A stretch of 44,727 bases of DNA, taken from Tannerella sp. (GTDB taxonomy: Bacteria; Bacteroidota; Bacteroidia; Bacteroidales; Tannerellaceae). The notes under the pieces are model-generated. The model did not search any database. It was not told the DNA's origin and saw only the letters and a list, made by a program, of their open reading frames with translations. Positions 15,834-26,300 of this stretch are shown one piece after another (the first letter of the stretch is position 1; every line of letters starts with the position of its first letter). The translations under genes were made by a program, and so were the position numbers. The DNA lies in NCBI RefSeq assembly GCF_030528505.1, contig NZ_JAUMYS010000018.1, forward strand, positions 1 to 44,727. The letters are read 5' to 3'.

Positions 15834-16913
15834 ATGATGTACGATAAATTACAAAACATGATTAGTCAAGTGAACCGGATCGGGGGATATGGCATTCTTC
15901 TTTGTCTGTCACTTGCAATACCGGCATGGGGCTTAGGTCTTTTTTTTCCTCTTATAGGCGGACCGGTATTCGGCATTATAACAGGGATCATGATCGGTCA
16001 TCTGATCAAAGATAAAACCCGGATCGCTTCGGGTATTTCGTTTGTATCGAAAAAAGTCTTGCAATACGCCGTCGTTCTGTTAGGCTTTGGTCTGGACTTG
16101 CAAACGGTCATCACGGTAGGGAGTACATCGCTTCCCCTTATCATCGTTTCTATCGGAGCGGCATTGACCGTCGCCTATCTCTTGGGCAAAGCCATGCATA
16201 TACCAGCGGGCACAGCCACACTCGTGGGAGTCGGCTCGTCGATCTGTGGAGGATCGGCCATCGCAGCCACCGCTCCGGTGATCAACGCCCGTGATGAGGA
16301 AATCGCTCAGGCCGTATCCGTCATCTTTCTGTTCAACGTAATCGCCGCCATCCTGTTTCCTTGGTTGGGAGACGGATTGAATTTCTCGCATGCCGGATTT
16401 GCGCTCTTCGCCGGAACAGCCATCAACGACACCTCGTCGGTAACAGCTGCCGCATCGGTCTGGGACAGCATGCATCAGACCGGAACACAAGTCTTAGACC
16501 ATGCCACCATCGTCAAATTGACCCGAACACTCGCCATCATTCCAATCACACTCTCTCTGGCCCTCTATCAGGCGAAAAAACAGCCACGTGCGAACGGATT
16601 TTCGTTGAAAAGAACATTCCCGATGTTTATCGCCTGTTTTATTTTAGCCTCTCTGCTGACCACAATCTGCAACTACGCAATAGAAAGAGGAGGATTACGC
16701 GGTGAATTTACGGACATGATTCAAGGAACTTTCTCTTCACTGAAGCAATTGAGCAAATTCTTTATTATTATGGCAATGACGGCTATCGGTTTAAATACGG
16801 ATATAAAAAAACTGCTTCGGTCGGGGACCAAACCTTTACTGCTGGGACTATGCTGTTGGATCACCATCATTCTGGCAAGCATCGGTTTACAAAAGATGTT
16901 GGGTTTCTTTTAA
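15834..16913 (+). CDS. YeiH/UPF0324-family putative sulfate exporter
   Basis: This 359-residue membrane protein has about ten hydrophobic segments and the family signatures VLLGFGLDLQTV, GVGSSICGGSAIAATAPVI, FAGTAINDTSSVTAAA and AMTAIGLNTDIKKL. UPF0324 proteins are often called putative sulfate exporters, but the substrate is weakly supported. Two ATG codons in a row (15834 and 15837) make the exact start uncertain by one residue. It has its own promoter box. The next gene, a thioredoxin-like protein, starts 61 bases downstream. Confidence 0.9.
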   Translation: MMYDKLQNMISQVNRIGGYGILLCLSLAIPAWGLGLFFPLIGGPVFGIITGIMIGHLIKDKTRIASGISFVSKKVLQYAVVLLGFGLDLQTVITVGSTSLPLIIVSIGAALTVAYLLGKAMHIPAGTATLVGVGSSICGGSAIAATAPVINARDEEIAQAVSVIFLFNVIAAILFPWLGDGLNFSHAGFALFAGTAINDTSSVTAAASVWDSMHQTGTQVLDHATIVKLTRTLAIIPITLSLALYQAKKQPRANGFSLKRTFPMFIACFILASLLTTICNYAIERGGLRGEFTDMIQGTFSSLKQLSKFFIIMAMTAIGLNTDIKKLLRSGTKPLLLGLCCWITIILASIGLQKMLGFF

Positions 16914-16974
16914 TTCTCTCTCCCGATGCGATGACAATAAGCAATCATCTTTTACTTTTAAACTCATAAATTAT

Positions 16975-17484
16975 ATGAAAACAAAAATGCTATTTTTCTG
17001 CTGGATGACCTGTATGCTCATCCCTGCTCTGAAAGCACAAGACAACTCGGCCTTATTGAAAATCGGTACGCAGGCGCCTGCTTTTACGTTGACCTCGATC
17101 GACGGTAAAACGGTCAGCCTCTCCGATTTCAAGGGACGTTACGTGTTGATCGATTTCTGGGCATCATGGTGTCACGACTGTCGAAAGGCCAGCCCCGAAA
17201 TGGTGGCGCTATTCGCACAATACGGAAAGGAGAACATTACGTTTCTCGGCGTATCGTTCGACGACAAGCGCGAGAACTGGGAGAACGCCGTAAAACACGA
17301 TCAACTGACGTGGACGCATGTAAGCGAACTGAAAAAATGGAAAGAAACGACCATTTCCGGGCAATACGGCATCCGATGGATCCCGACCGTCTACCTGATC
17401 GATCCCGAAGGGCGAGTGGCGTATGCCGATATTAACGGACGCGGGTTGGAAGAGAAACTGCAGGAGATTTTCGGACGCAAATAA
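16975..17484 (+). CDS. Secreted TlpA/ResA-like thioredoxin-fold protein
   Basis: This 169-residue protein starts with a signal peptide (residues 1-21, ending LKAQD). It is followed by an AhpC/TSA-thioredoxin fold: APAFTLTSIDGKTVSLSDFKGRYVLIDFWASWC, the redox motif CHDC at 66-69, and the cis-Pro region GIRWIPTVYLIDPEG. Such proteins act in the periplasm as disulfide reductases, for example in cytochrome c maturation or stress protection. CHDC departs from the common CxPC motif and may shift the redox potential. No cytochrome genes are adjacent, so the partner is unknown. Confidence 0.9.
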   Translation: MKTKMLFFCWMTCMLIPALKAQDNSALLKIGTQAPAFTLTSIDGKTVSLSDFKGRYVLIDFWASWCHDCRKASPEMVALFAQYGKENITFLGVSFDDKRENWENAVKHDQLTWTHVSELKKWKETTISGQYGIRWIPTVYLIDPEGRVAYADINGRGLEEKLQEIFGRK

Positions 17485-17535
17485 AACCTTGCTACCATAC
17501 AGCCCCTCGCGTTTTTTCCTGCAATAAAAAATAAC

Positions 17536-17543
17536 TACCTTTG
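17536..17543 (+). promoter_or_regulatory. Promoter box of panB
   Basis: TACCTTTG at 17536-17543 matches TAnnTTTG, with a T-run at the -33 position (17512-17517). The start site would lie near 17549, leaving a 15-base leader before the panB ATG at 17564. Confidence 0.6.
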
Positions 17544-17563
17544 CCACGTTTTAAGTTTAGGAG

Positions 17564-18385
17564 ATGTCAGTAGCAGTATCAGAAGACAACCGCAAGGTAA
17601 CGACACACCGCCTTTTTGAAATGAAACAGCGCGGCGAAAAGATTTCGATGCTTACGGCCTACGACTATTCGATGGCACAAATCATCGACCGGGCAGGCAT
17701 GGATGTGATTCTCGTCGGCGATTCGGCCTCGAACGTCATGGCAGGCAATGTAACAACCCTTCCCATTACACTCGATCAGATGATTTATCACGGCAAATCG
17801 GTGATGAAAGCCGTCAAACGGGCGCTTGTCGTCGTCGATCTGCCTTTCGGAACGTATCAGGGCAATTCGAAAGAGGCACTCGCCTCGGCCATCCGCGTGA
17901 TGAAAGAGACCCATGCCGACTGCATCAAAATGGAAGGCGGGTCGGAAATCAAAGAATCCATACAACGTATCTTGTGCGCCGGCATTCCGATCATGGGACA
18001 TTTGGGATTGACGCCGCAATCGATCAACAAGTTCGGTACCTACGCCGTCCGTGCCCGCGAAGAAGAAGAAGCCCGCAAACTGCTCGAAGATGCGCATCTG
18101 CTCGAAGAGTGGGGATGTTTCGCGCTGGTACTCGAAAAGATTCCCGCAGCATTGGCTTCACAGGTAGCTTCCGAACTGAAAATCCCCGTGATCGGTATCG
18201 GTGCCGGGGGCGGTGTAGACGGTCAGGTGCTGGTGATGCACGACATGCTCGGGATCAATCAGGATTTTTCGCCTCGCTTCCTGCGTCGCTACGCCAATCT
18301 TTACGAAGAGATGACCAAGGCGCTTCACACCTACATCGAAGATGTCAAAGCAGGCGATTTCCCGAACGAGAGCGAACAATATTAA
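17564..18385 (+). CDS. panB: 3-methyl-2-oxobutanoate hydroxymethyltransferase
   Basis: This enzyme adds a hydroxymethyl group from 5,10-methylene-tetrahydrofolate to ketoisovalerate, the first committed step to pantothenate. The 273-residue protein has the expected motifs [57 protein letters not shown], the LEKIP motif with the catalytic Glu, and [20 protein letters not shown]. It is complete. No panC or panD is nearby. proS begins 19 bases after the stop codon and probably shares the transcript. Confidence 0.96.
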   Translation: MSVAVSEDNRKVTTHRLFEMKQRGEKISMLTAYDYSMAQIIDRAGMDVILVGDSASNVMAGNVTTLPITLDQMIYHGKSVMKAVKRALVVVDLPFGTYQGNSKEALASAIRVMKETHADCIKMEGGSEIKESIQRILCAGIPIMGHLGLTPQSINKFGTYAVRAREEEEARKLLEDAHLLEEWGCFALVLEKIPAALASQVASELKIPVIGIGAGGGVDGQVLVMHDMLGINQDFSPRFLRRYANLYEEMTKALHTYIEDVKAGDFPNESEQY

Positions 18386-18404
18386 AAAACGAAAACAAAC
18401 TACA

Positions 18405-19883
18405 ATGGCAAAAGAACTAAAGGAACTCACTTCACAGGACGAAAACTATTCACAATGGTATCAGGACTTGGTCGTAAAAGCCGATTTGGCCGAAAATTCG
18501 GCCGTGCGCGGCTGTATGGTCATCAAGCCCTACGGGTATGCAATCTGGGAAAAGATGCAGCGCATTCTCGACAATAAATTTAAGGAAACAGGACACCAGA
18601 ATGCTTATTTTCCACTGCTGATCCCGAAATCGTTTCTGAGCCGCGAAGCTGACCACGTCGAAGGGTTCGCCAAAGAGTGCGCCGTTGTGACGCACTACCG
18701 TCTGAAGAATGACCCGGAAGGTAGCGGGGTCATCGTCGATCCGGCCGCCCGCCTCGAAGAAGAACTTATCATCCGCCCTACCTCCGAAACCATCATCTGG
18801 AACACGTATAAAAACTGGATTCAGTCGTATCGCGATCTACCGTTGCTCATCAACCAGTGGGCGAACGTGATGCGCTGGGAAATGCGTACGCGCCTGTTTC
18901 TGCGTACGGCCGAATTCCTCTGGCAGGAAGGCCATACGGCACATGCCACACGCGAAGAAGCCGAAATTGAAGCACGGAAGATGCAGGATGTCTATGCCGA
19001 TTTTGCCGAAAACGATATGGCTATGCCTGTAATCAAAGGCGTAAAGACCGAAAGCGAGCGGTTTGCCGGTGCCGTCGATACATACACCATTGAGGCGATG
19101 ATGCAGGACGGGAAAGCCTTACAGGCCGGTACATCGCATTTCCTCGGACAGAATTTCGGGAAGGCCTTCGATGTGACGTTCATCGATAAAGAAGGAAAGA
19201 CCGACTATGCGTGGGCCACTTCGTGGGGCGTTTCCACACGGCTCATCGGGGCGCTGATTATGTCGCACTCCGACAACAACGGGCTGGTGCTGCCTCCGCA
19301 TCTGGCACCGATACAAGTCGTGATCATCCCGATTTACCGCTCTGCCGAGCAATTGGCGCAAATCAGCGAGAAGGTCGATCAAATCATCGCCGGTCTGAAA
19401 GCGTTAGGCATCAGCGTGAAATATGACGACCGCGATACAAAGAAACCCGGCTGGAAATTCGCCGAATACGAGCTGAAAGGAGTGCCCGTACGCTTGGCTA
19501 TGGGCGGACGCGATCTCGAAAACAACACAATCGAGGTCATGCGTCGCGATACGCTCGAAAAAGAAACGGTTACCTGCGATGGAATCGAGGCATACGTGAA
19601 GAATCTGCTTAAAGAAATTCAGAAGAATATTTTCCGGAAAGCGTTGGATAACCGTGAGAAGCATACGGTCAAAGTCGATACATATGAAGAATTTAAAGAA
19701 AAACTCGAAGAAGGCAACTTCATTCTGGCTCATTGGGACGGTACGCCCGAAACGGAAGAACGCATCAAAAACGAAACGAAAGCGACGATCCGCTGCATTC
19801 CTTTCGACGACACAACGCCGGGACAATGTATGGTAACCGGCAAACCGTCCGCACAACGCGTTCTTTTCGCACGAGCCTATTAA
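18405..19883 (+). CDS. proS: Prolyl-tRNA synthetase (short, archaeal/eukaryote-like type)
   Basis: The enzyme charges tRNA-Pro. At 492 residues it is the short form without the bacterial editing insertion. It has class II motif 2 ([23 protein letters not shown] followed by [27 protein letters not shown]), [17 protein letters not shown], motif 3 ([28 protein letters not shown]) and the anticodon-binding domain. The start is the ATG at 18405 (MAKELKELT); the frame is open upstream into panB but without family similarity. Without the insertion domain, any editing of mischarged Ala-tRNA-Pro would have to occur in trans. Confidence 0.96.
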   Translation: MAKELKELTSQDENYSQWYQDLVVKADLAENSAVRGCMVIKPYGYAIWEKMQRILDNKFKETGHQNAYFPLLIPKSFLSREADHVEGFAKECAVVTHYRLKNDPEGSGVIVDPAARLEEELIIRPTSETIIWNTYKNWIQSYRDLPLLINQWANVMRWEMRTRLFLRTAEFLWQEGHTAHATREEAEIEARKMQDVYADFAENDMAMPVIKGVKTESERFAGAVDTYTIEAMMQDGKALQAGTSHFLGQNFGKAFDVTFIDKEGKTDYAWATSWGVSTRLIGALIMSHSDNNGLVLPPHLAPIQVVIIPIYRSAEQLAQISEKVDQIIAGLKALGISVKYDDRDTKKPGWKFAEYELKGVPVRLAMGGRDLENNTIEVMRRDTLEKETVTCDGIEAYVKNLLKEIQKNIFRKALDNREKHTVKVDTYEEFKEKLEEGNFILAHWDGTPETEERIKNETKATIRCIPFDDTTPGQCMVTGKPSAQRVLFARAY

Positions 19884-19919
19884 TAATAGATGTTAGAAAT
19901 ATCATAAAGTGAAAGAAAT

Positions 19920-20276
19920 ATGGAAGTAAGAGGAAAAATCATCGTCGTTCAGCCGGTTCAGACGGGCGAAGGCAAGAACGGAACATGGAGAAAACAGGAA
20001 TACGTGATCGAATATGACCGGAACGCTCAGTATCCGCGAAAAATGATGTTCAACCTTTGGGGAGACCGGATCGACCAGTTTAACATTCAGGAAGGACAGG
20101 ATCTGAAAATTTCGTTCGACATCGATTGCCGTGAATACAACGGACGCTGGTATAACGATATACGCGCCTGGCGAGTGGAGCCGGATAACGAATCGGGCGG
20201 AATGCAACCGATCGATCAACCGCTTCCGCCGCCGGAAATTCCCCCTTCCGATCCGGCAGACGATCTGCCTTTCTGA
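19920..20276 (+). CDS. DUF3127 family protein (OB-fold, presumed single-strand DNA-binding)
   Basis: This 118-residue protein starts MEVRGKIIVVQPVQTGEGKNGTWRKQEYVIEYD and continues PRKMMFNLWGDRIDQFNIQEGQDLKISFDIDCREYNGRWYNDIRAWRVE, the DUF3127 core. The C-terminal tail is Pro- and Asp-rich and ends DDLPF, an acidic tail like that of SSB proteins, which recruits partners. Direct evidence for DNA binding is lacking; the OB-fold reading is family knowledge. It follows proS by 36 bases and probably belongs to the same transcript. Confidence 0.85.
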   Translation: MEVRGKIIVVQPVQTGEGKNGTWRKQEYVIEYDRNAQYPRKMMFNLWGDRIDQFNIQEGQDLKISFDIDCREYNGRWYNDIRAWRVEPDNESGGMQPIDQPLPPPEIPPSDPADDLPF

Positions 20277-20423
20277 AAACGGAAAGAGAGTCAGGAAACA
20301 CTTCGCTCCGATGCGTCATTTCCTTACGTGCGACGCGACCGGTAGAAGTACCCGCAAGAGGGGGCCGGTAATAAACCGTACCTGCCCTCTCCCGTACGGA
20401 TACTGCAATCTTTAACCTGAACT

Positions 20424-20987
20424 GTGGAAAAGAGAACGGATATATATGATTTCAACCGTTTGTATCACGACTACCGTCAACGATACATCCGTTTTGCCCG
20501 TACCTATGTACGCGACACGGCCACAGCGGAAGATATCGTAATGGACAGCTTGATGTACTATTGGGAAAACCGCTCCGTTCTGCCGCATCAGACGAATATT
20601 CCGGCGTATGTCCTGACTATCGTAAAGAACAGATGTATCAATTACCTGAGACGTGAGCAAAAACGTGAGGAAGTGGAACGTTTTATTTCGGAGTATGAGG
20701 CCTGGGAACTGAATGTGCGCATCTCCACCCTCGAAGCTTGTAATCCGGAGCAGCTCTTCTCTGAAGAAATACAGTCCATCATACAAAAGACGCTCAACTC
20801 CCTTTCGGAACAGTCGCGTCAAATATTTATCCGCAGCAAGTACGAACGCCAAAGTCATCGCGAAATCGCAAATGATCTCGAACTTTCAATCAAAAGCATC
20901 GAGTATCATATCACCAAAACGCTTAAAGTCCTCCGCCAAGCCCTTAAAGATTATTTCCCCGCTTTGCTCGTGCTGCTCGGTACTTGA
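20424..20987 (+). CDS. ECF RNA polymerase sigma factor, apparently without anti-sigma gene
   Basis: This 187-residue protein has sigma region 2 (FARTYVRDTATAEDIVMDSLMYYWENR; NIPAYVLTIVKNRCINYLRR) and region 4 (LNSLSEQSRQIFIRSKYERQSHREIANDLELSIKSIEYHITKTLKVLRQAL). It resembles the Bacteroidetes ECF factors that usually pair with a FecR anti-sigma and a SusC/SusD operon. None of these follow: the next 750 bases have no convincing gene. The start is a GTG at 20424, preceded by a stop-rich region; a later start is not excluded. Region 2.1 begins at residue 9 from this GTG, which supports it. Confidence 0.9.
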   Translation: MEKRTDIYDFNRLYHDYRQRYIRFARTYVRDTATAEDIVMDSLMYYWENRSVLPHQTNIPAYVLTIVKNRCINYLRREQKREEVERFISEYEAWELNVRISTLEACNPEQLFSEEIQSIIQKTLNSLSEQSRQIFIRSKYERQSHREIANDLELSIKSIEYHITKTLKVLRQALKDYFPALLVLLGT

Positions 20988-21123
20988 CTATTACGCAAGC
21001 TCCACAGTACGCCTAAAAATCGGATATGAAATGCGGTCTTTTTCGATGGACGAATGGATGCCTCAGCACACACGTTTGGGAGACTGATCGAATGATGCCG
21101 TATTCGTGACGAAATGTATATAC

Positions 21124-21354
21124 AAAAAAGGAGCTCTCTCATTTTGAGAAAGCTCTCTCTTTATAGGAGGCCGCACTGCCGATATGAACAAACTCCGTAT
21201 GACAGGTTTTGAGTGCCTTTGACGCCTTTGTAATCTGCTGTGCCGAAGCATTCACAAGGAATTGCAGCCCGCCATCAGCGCCAAGAGCGTGTCTCGGAAT
21301 TGTATTTTATCTGATGAGTTTCCCAATCTAACAATGCGGCTTTACTCATTCTTC
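21124..21354 (-). ncRNA. Candidate structured small RNA of about 230 nt
   Basis: A minus-strand promoter (21390-21360) and a strong terminator frame a gene-free interval. The terminator is AGAGCTTTCTC paired with GAGAGAGCTC and followed by CTTTTTT, ending at 21124. The ends of the presumed RNA can pair: GCCGCATTG near the 5' end with CAGTGCGGC near the 3' end (9 bp with one wobble), and inside that AAACTC with GAGTTT. An inner TGC-TTCG-GCA tetraloop hairpin lies in the middle. A long rod with internal loops resembles 6S RNA, but I could not match a 6S consensus. It could also be a regulatory RNA of unknown class. No protein frame with family similarity is seen. Confidence 0.45.
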
Positions 21355-21359
21355 GTCTG

Positions 21360-21390
21360 CAAATATAACAGATTCTTAAACGACATCCAA
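21360..21390 (-). promoter_or_regulatory. Promoter of the candidate small RNA
   Basis: On the minus strand TTG (21390-21388), 20 bases, then TATATTTG (21367-21360). This is as good as the promoters of neighbouring genes, yet no protein-coding gene follows. Confidence 0.55.
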
Positions 21391-21472
21391 ATAATTCCCA
21401 TGAAAAAAGAGTAAAAAAATCAAATTTTGACACAAACGTAAAATAAGATATCCCCTCTCATGAAAAAACAAA

Positions 21473-21635
21473 GGCGGTGTGTCATAACGGGCAAACTGCT
21501 TCGTTGCTTGCGGAATGAGAGCTCGGTCACATACCTTAGTATGCTCCCTCACCCTCATCCTTAGCGCCTTGCTTTTTACCCATTCTTACACACCTAAAGA
21601 GGGTGTGCCCAAATATTGCATTTTGACACACCCTC
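21473..21635 (-). repeat. 163-bp MITE-like repeat A, copy 3
   Basis: This copy is oriented opposite to copies 1 and 2, with complete ends (GGCGGTGTGTCA at the left and TGACACACCCTC at the right of the plus strand). It differs from copy 2 at about 3 positions. Both internal stems are intact: GAGGGTGTG/CACACCCTC and CATAC/GTATG. It sits between the small RNA candidate and the HerA-like gene. No B repeat is next to it. Confidence 0.85.
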
Positions 21636-21723
21636 TTGTATTTATTCTTCTCGCAAAGTTCTGCCTATTTCAGATACAGCGCAGAAAACGATTACAACCT
21701 GCCCCAATCGTGGGTTTGGATAG

Positions 21724-21731
21724 CAAAGATA
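21724..21731 (-). promoter_or_regulatory. Promoter-like box after the HerA-like gene
   Basis: TATCTTTG occurs on the minus strand at 21731-21724, just past the HerA-like stop codon. There is no clear -33 element. A transcript from here would run straight through repeat A copy 3. The bases 21636-21723 otherwise show nothing recognisable. Confidence 0.3.
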
Positions 21732-21745
21732 CGAAAAACATGAAT

Positions 21746-23281
21746 CTACTTCATCAGCGATCCTAACAAGCCACGACCAAATTTAAACAAGGTATTAACA
21801 ACCTCGCGCTTAGCCTTAGTCGAAGCCATCTTGGTCAAACTCCCCATCACGCTATTGTCTTTCTCACGCTTGCGCTGACGCTCCAACCGCTCACGCTCGA
21901 CACGTTCGGCGCGTTGCTGGCGCTCTAATTCCTTTTGTTGCTTGGCCTCTTCTTTCTGGCGCATGGCTTCTTCCTGTGCCTGCCGCGTTCGGGCCAATCG
22001 TTCGGATAGAATCTCAAATGCCGATTCACGGTCTACCGATCGTTCATATTTGCCGAACACGAGCGAGGTTTGCATCATTCGTCGACGTTCGTCCGGAGTA
22101 ACCGGGCCGGCTTGCCCTTCGGGAGGAAGGATGACTGCACGTTCAACGATCGTCGGGCTACCTTTTTCGTCAAGGAACGAAACAAGCGCTTCCCCTACCC
22201 CAAGCTCCGTAATGACTTTCTTCGTATCGAATGCGGGATTCTGTCGGAAGGTCGACGCGGCCGTAGCCACCGCCTTCTGGTCGCGAGGCGTAAAGGCACG
22301 CAAGGCATGTTGCACGCGATTTCCCATCTGTCCCAGAATCGTTTCAGGCACATCAAGCGGATTCTGCGTGCAGAAGTAAACCCCTACCCCCTTCGAACGG
22401 ATCAGGCGAACAACTTGTTCGATTTTCTCCAACAAGGCTTTCGAGATATCATTGAAAAGCATATGCGCTTCGTCGAAGAAGAAGACCAGTTTGGGCTTGT
22501 CCAGATCACCGACCTCGGGCAACTGCTCGAAAAGCTCGGAAAGCAGATATAACAAAAAGGATGTGTACACTTTAGGCGAGTGGATCAGCTTGTCGGCCGC
22601 GAGCACATTAATCAGGCCCCGTCCGCCCTGCGTCTGCATAAAATCGAAGATATCCAATGCGGGTTCTCCGAAGAATACGTCGCCCCCCTGTTCCTCAAGC
22701 GCCAACAACCCACGCTGAATCGCTCCGATGCTGGCCGGCGAAATATTACCGTACGACACCGTATATTTGTCTCGTTCCGTACCGAGATGTTCGAGCATCT
22801 TACGCAAATCTTTCAGATCGATCAGCAAAAGCTGCTCATCGTCGGCAATACGGAAAGCGATCGTGAGCACACTGCTCTGTACGTCGTTCAGGTCCAGCAG
22901 GCGGCTGAGGAGCATCGGTCCCATCTCGGAGACTGTTGTACGTAACGGATGTCCCTGCTCTCCGAAAATATCCCAAAAACATACCGGAAAGCCACGATAT
23001 TCGAAGCCTTTTTCTGTCAAACGATGCTGATCGACATTTTTTTGTAGGTTCGGATTGCTGCCTCCCGGCCTGCTAATCCCAGAAAGATCGCCTTTGATAT
23101 CCGTGGCAAACACGGGAATGCCCATACTGCTGAAAGTTTCAGCCATATTTTGCAAGGTGCACGTCTTTCCCGTTCCGGTAGCTCCCGTAATCAGCCCATG
23201 ACGATTCGCCATTTTGGGGAGAAGGCAGATATCCTGCCCCTCCGCAATGGCTATAAGCGCTTTTTGATTCTTATCCAGCAT
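21746..23281 (-). CDS. HerA-like/DUF853 ATPase (YjgR-type)
   Basis: This 511-residue protein has a Walker A motif GATGTGKT at 33-40, [14 protein letters not shown], a Walker B region [13 protein letters not shown], and [38 protein letters not shown], typical of the DUF853 branch of HerA/FtsK-like ATPases. Near the C-terminus, about 45 residues of Arg, Glu, Gln and Lys form a predicted coiled coil ([19 protein letters not shown] and on). The biological role of DUF853 proteins is not settled; HerA relatives pump or process DNA. It starts 24 bases after rpoC and may be read through from it. No NurA-like nuclease is adjacent. Confidence 0.85.
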   Translation of the reverse strand: MLDKNQKALIAIAEGQDICLLPKMANRHGLITGATGTGKTCTLQNMAETFSSMGIPVFATDIKGDLSGISRPGGSNPNLQKNVDQHRLTEKGFEYRGFPVCFWDIFGEQGHPLRTTVSEMGPMLLSRLLDLNDVQSSVLTIAFRIADDEQLLLIDLKDLRKMLEHLGTERDKYTVSYGNISPASIGAIQRGLLALEEQGGDVFFGEPALDIFDFMQTQGGRGLINVLAADKLIHSPKVYTSFLLYLLSELFEQLPEVGDLDKPKLVFFFDEAHMLFNDISKALLEKIEQVVRLIRSKGVGVYFCTQNPLDVPETILGQMGNRVQHALRAFTPRDQKAVATAASTFRQNPAFDTKKVITELGVGEALVSFLDEKGSPTIVERAVILPPEGQAGPVTPDERRRMMQTSLVFGKYERSVDRESAFEILSERLARTRQAQEEAMRQKEEAKQQKELERQQRAERVERERLERQRKREKDNSVMGSLTKMASTKAKREVVNTLFKFGRGLLGSLMK

Positions 23282-23305
23282 AAGAGCATTGTTAAGAATG
23301 AACTT

Positions 23306-26300
23306 TTATTTATCCATCTTCACATCCGAAAGGTCGACCACATTGGCGCGGCTGGCTGCGATCCGGTCAAATTCATCCTTGGCACCAACGGTCAGCTTTT
23401 CAAATTCACGCTGACCCGTTCCGGCCGGAATCAAATGACCACAGATTACATTTTCTTTCAATCCTTCGAGACGGTCGATCTTTCCACAGATCGCGGCTTC
23501 ATTCAACACTTTGGTCGTTTCCTGGAACGATGCGGCCGACATAAAGCTGGTAGTCTGCAAAGCTGCACGTGTGATTCCCTGCAAGATCTGGTTCGTCGTT
23601 GCAGGAACGGCATCCCGTGCTTCTACCGGTCGCTTGTCGCGACGCTTCAGCATACTGTTCTCGTCGCGGAGTTTACGCGCCGTGACAATCTGTCCCGCAT
23701 TGAGTGTCGCCGAATCACCGGCATCCGTCACCACCTTCTTACCCCAGATACGGTCATTCTCTTCCATCACTTCGAGCTTGTCAACGACTTGCTGCTCGAG
23801 GAAACGAGTATCTCCCGGATCTACGATTTCGACCTTGCGCATCATCTGACGAACAATCACCTCAAAATGTTTATCATTAATCTTCACTCCCTGCAGACGA
23901 TACACATCCTGCACCTCGTTCACGATATACTCCTGAACGGCGGTCGGACCTTTGATCGCCAAAATATCGGAAGGAGTAATCGCTCCGTCGGAAAGCGGCA
24001 TACCGGCACGTACGTAATCGTTTTCCTGCACCAGCAACTGCTTCGACAAGGGAACCATGTATTTCTTCACTTCCCCAAGCTTCGAGGTCACCATGATTTC
24101 ACGATTACCGCGTTTGATTTTTCCGAAGCTGACTTCACCGTCGATCTCCGAAACAATAGCCGGATTAGATGGGTTGCGCGCTTCGAACAATTCCGTAACA
24201 CGTGGCAATCCACCCGTGATATCACCGGTCTTACCTACCGCGCGCGGAATCTTTACCAGCACCTCACCCGCTTTGATCATATCGCCTTCTTCTTTCACCA
24301 CATGGGCGCCCAAAGGCAACGAGTAATTCTTCAGCGGCTCATTGTCGGCATTCAAAATATGTGCGGCCGGTATCTTCGTCTTATCTTTCGATTCGATGAT
24401 GATCTTCTCTTTCAAACCGGTCGTTTCATCACTTTCTACCTTATAAGTCACATTTTCATCCATGCTTTCGAAAGAAAGCTTTCCTGCAACTTCCGAGACA
24501 ATCACGGCATTGAACGGATCCCACTCCATAATCTTATCTCCCTTCTGAATCATCGCTCCATGATCGAAGAACAATTTCGATCCGTAAGGGATATTATGAT
24601 TATGCAAGATGATCTTCGTATGAGGATCTACGATACGAAGTTCCGCCAAACGGCTGACTACAATCTTACATTTTTCCGTTTCGGACTCTACGGCACGCAA
24701 CTCATCAATCTCAAGTACTCCGTCGTATTTCGAAACGAGACTGTTTTCCGTTGCAATATTCGACGCGATACCACCGACGTGGAACGTACGAAGCGTCAAC
24801 TGTGTTCCCGGTTCACCGATAGACTGTGCGGCAATCACACCGACTACTTCACCTTTCTGCACCATTTGTCCCGTTGCCAGGTTACGTCCGTAGCACTTCG
24901 CACAAACGCCTTTCTTCGACTCGCAGGTCAGCACCGAGCGAATTTCAACGCTCTCGATCGGCGAGTTTTGTATCTCGGTCGCCTGCTTCTCACGAATTTC
25001 CTCACCCGACTTAACGATGATTCTACCCGTAATCGGATGGATAATATCGTGAACCGATACACGGCCAAGGATGCGTTCGTAAAGCGATGCAATCACTTCT
25101 TCGTTGTTCTTCAACTCCGTACAAGTCAGCCCGCGCAATGTGCCGCAGTCTTCCTCATTGATGATCACATCATGTGACACGTCGACGAGACGACGGGTCA
25201 GATAGCCGGCATCGGCCGTCTTCAACGCTGTATCCGCCAAACCTTTTCGAGCACCGTGCGTGGAGATAAAGTACTCCAGCACCGACAATCCTTCTTTAAA
25301 GTTCGACAAAATCGGGTTTTCAATAATCTGTCCGCCGTCGCTTCCGCTCTTTTGCGGCTTGGCCATCAATCCACGCATACCCGAAAGCTGACGAATCTGC
25401 TCTTTCGAACCACGCGCTCCCGAATCCATCATCATGTAGATCGAGTTGAATCCATCGTCGTCAGCGCTAAGTTGATCGATCAGGGTCTTCGACAAACGGC
25501 TGTTGACGTGTGTCCACGTATCGATAATCTGATTATAACGCTCGTTATTCGTGATGAAACCCATGTTATAGTTCGCCGTGATCTGCTCTACTTCATCATA
25601 GCCTTCTTTCACGATATCATCTTTTTCCGGCGGAATCAACACATCGGCCAAATTGAACGACAAACCGCCCTTGAAAGCCATATAATAGCCCAAATTCTTG
25701 ATGTCGTCGAGGAACTGAGCCGTACGAGCCACACCACATGCCTTGATCACCCGGCTGATGATATCGCGCAGCGCTTTCTTTCCCCAAACTTCATTAATAT
25801 ATCCGACTTCATCCGGTACATATTCATTGGCCATCAAACGACCGACAGAAGTTTCCACCATCTTCCTGACCGTTTCTCCCTCTTCATCCAAATCGTTCAC
25901 ATAGACCTTAATCGGGGCATGAATATTCACCTTCTTTTCGTTGTATGCAATCATCGCCTCTTCAGGACCATAGAACACAAGGCCTTCGCCTCGCGCTCCT
26001 CGCCGGAGCTTCGTGATATAGTACAAACCAAGCACCATGTCTTGAGAAGGCACCGTAATTGGAGCACCATTCGCCGGATTCAGGATATTATGCGAGGCAA
26101 GCATCAACATCTGAGCTTCCAGCACGGCCTCATTACCGAGCGGCAAATGGACAGCCATCTGGTCGCCGTCGAAGTCGGCATTGAACGCCGTACAAGCCAA
26201 CGGATGCAACTGAATAGCCTTTCCTTCGATAAGCTTGGGCTGGAACGCCTGAATACCCAAACGGTGCAACGTCGGAGCACGGTTCAGCAAGACCGGATGT

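Noticed and set aside
21000..21090. A possible anti-sigma factor remnant after the ECF sigma gene
   Set aside because: Translation gives only a short frame (MDEWMPQHTRLGD) with no FecR signature beyond chance similarity.
23150..25177. A 675-codon open frame on the plus strand opposite rpoC
   Set aside because: It is antisense to a highly conserved gene whose codon pattern leaves the opposite strand open. The translation is rich in His, Arg, Leu and Phe without any recognisable domain.
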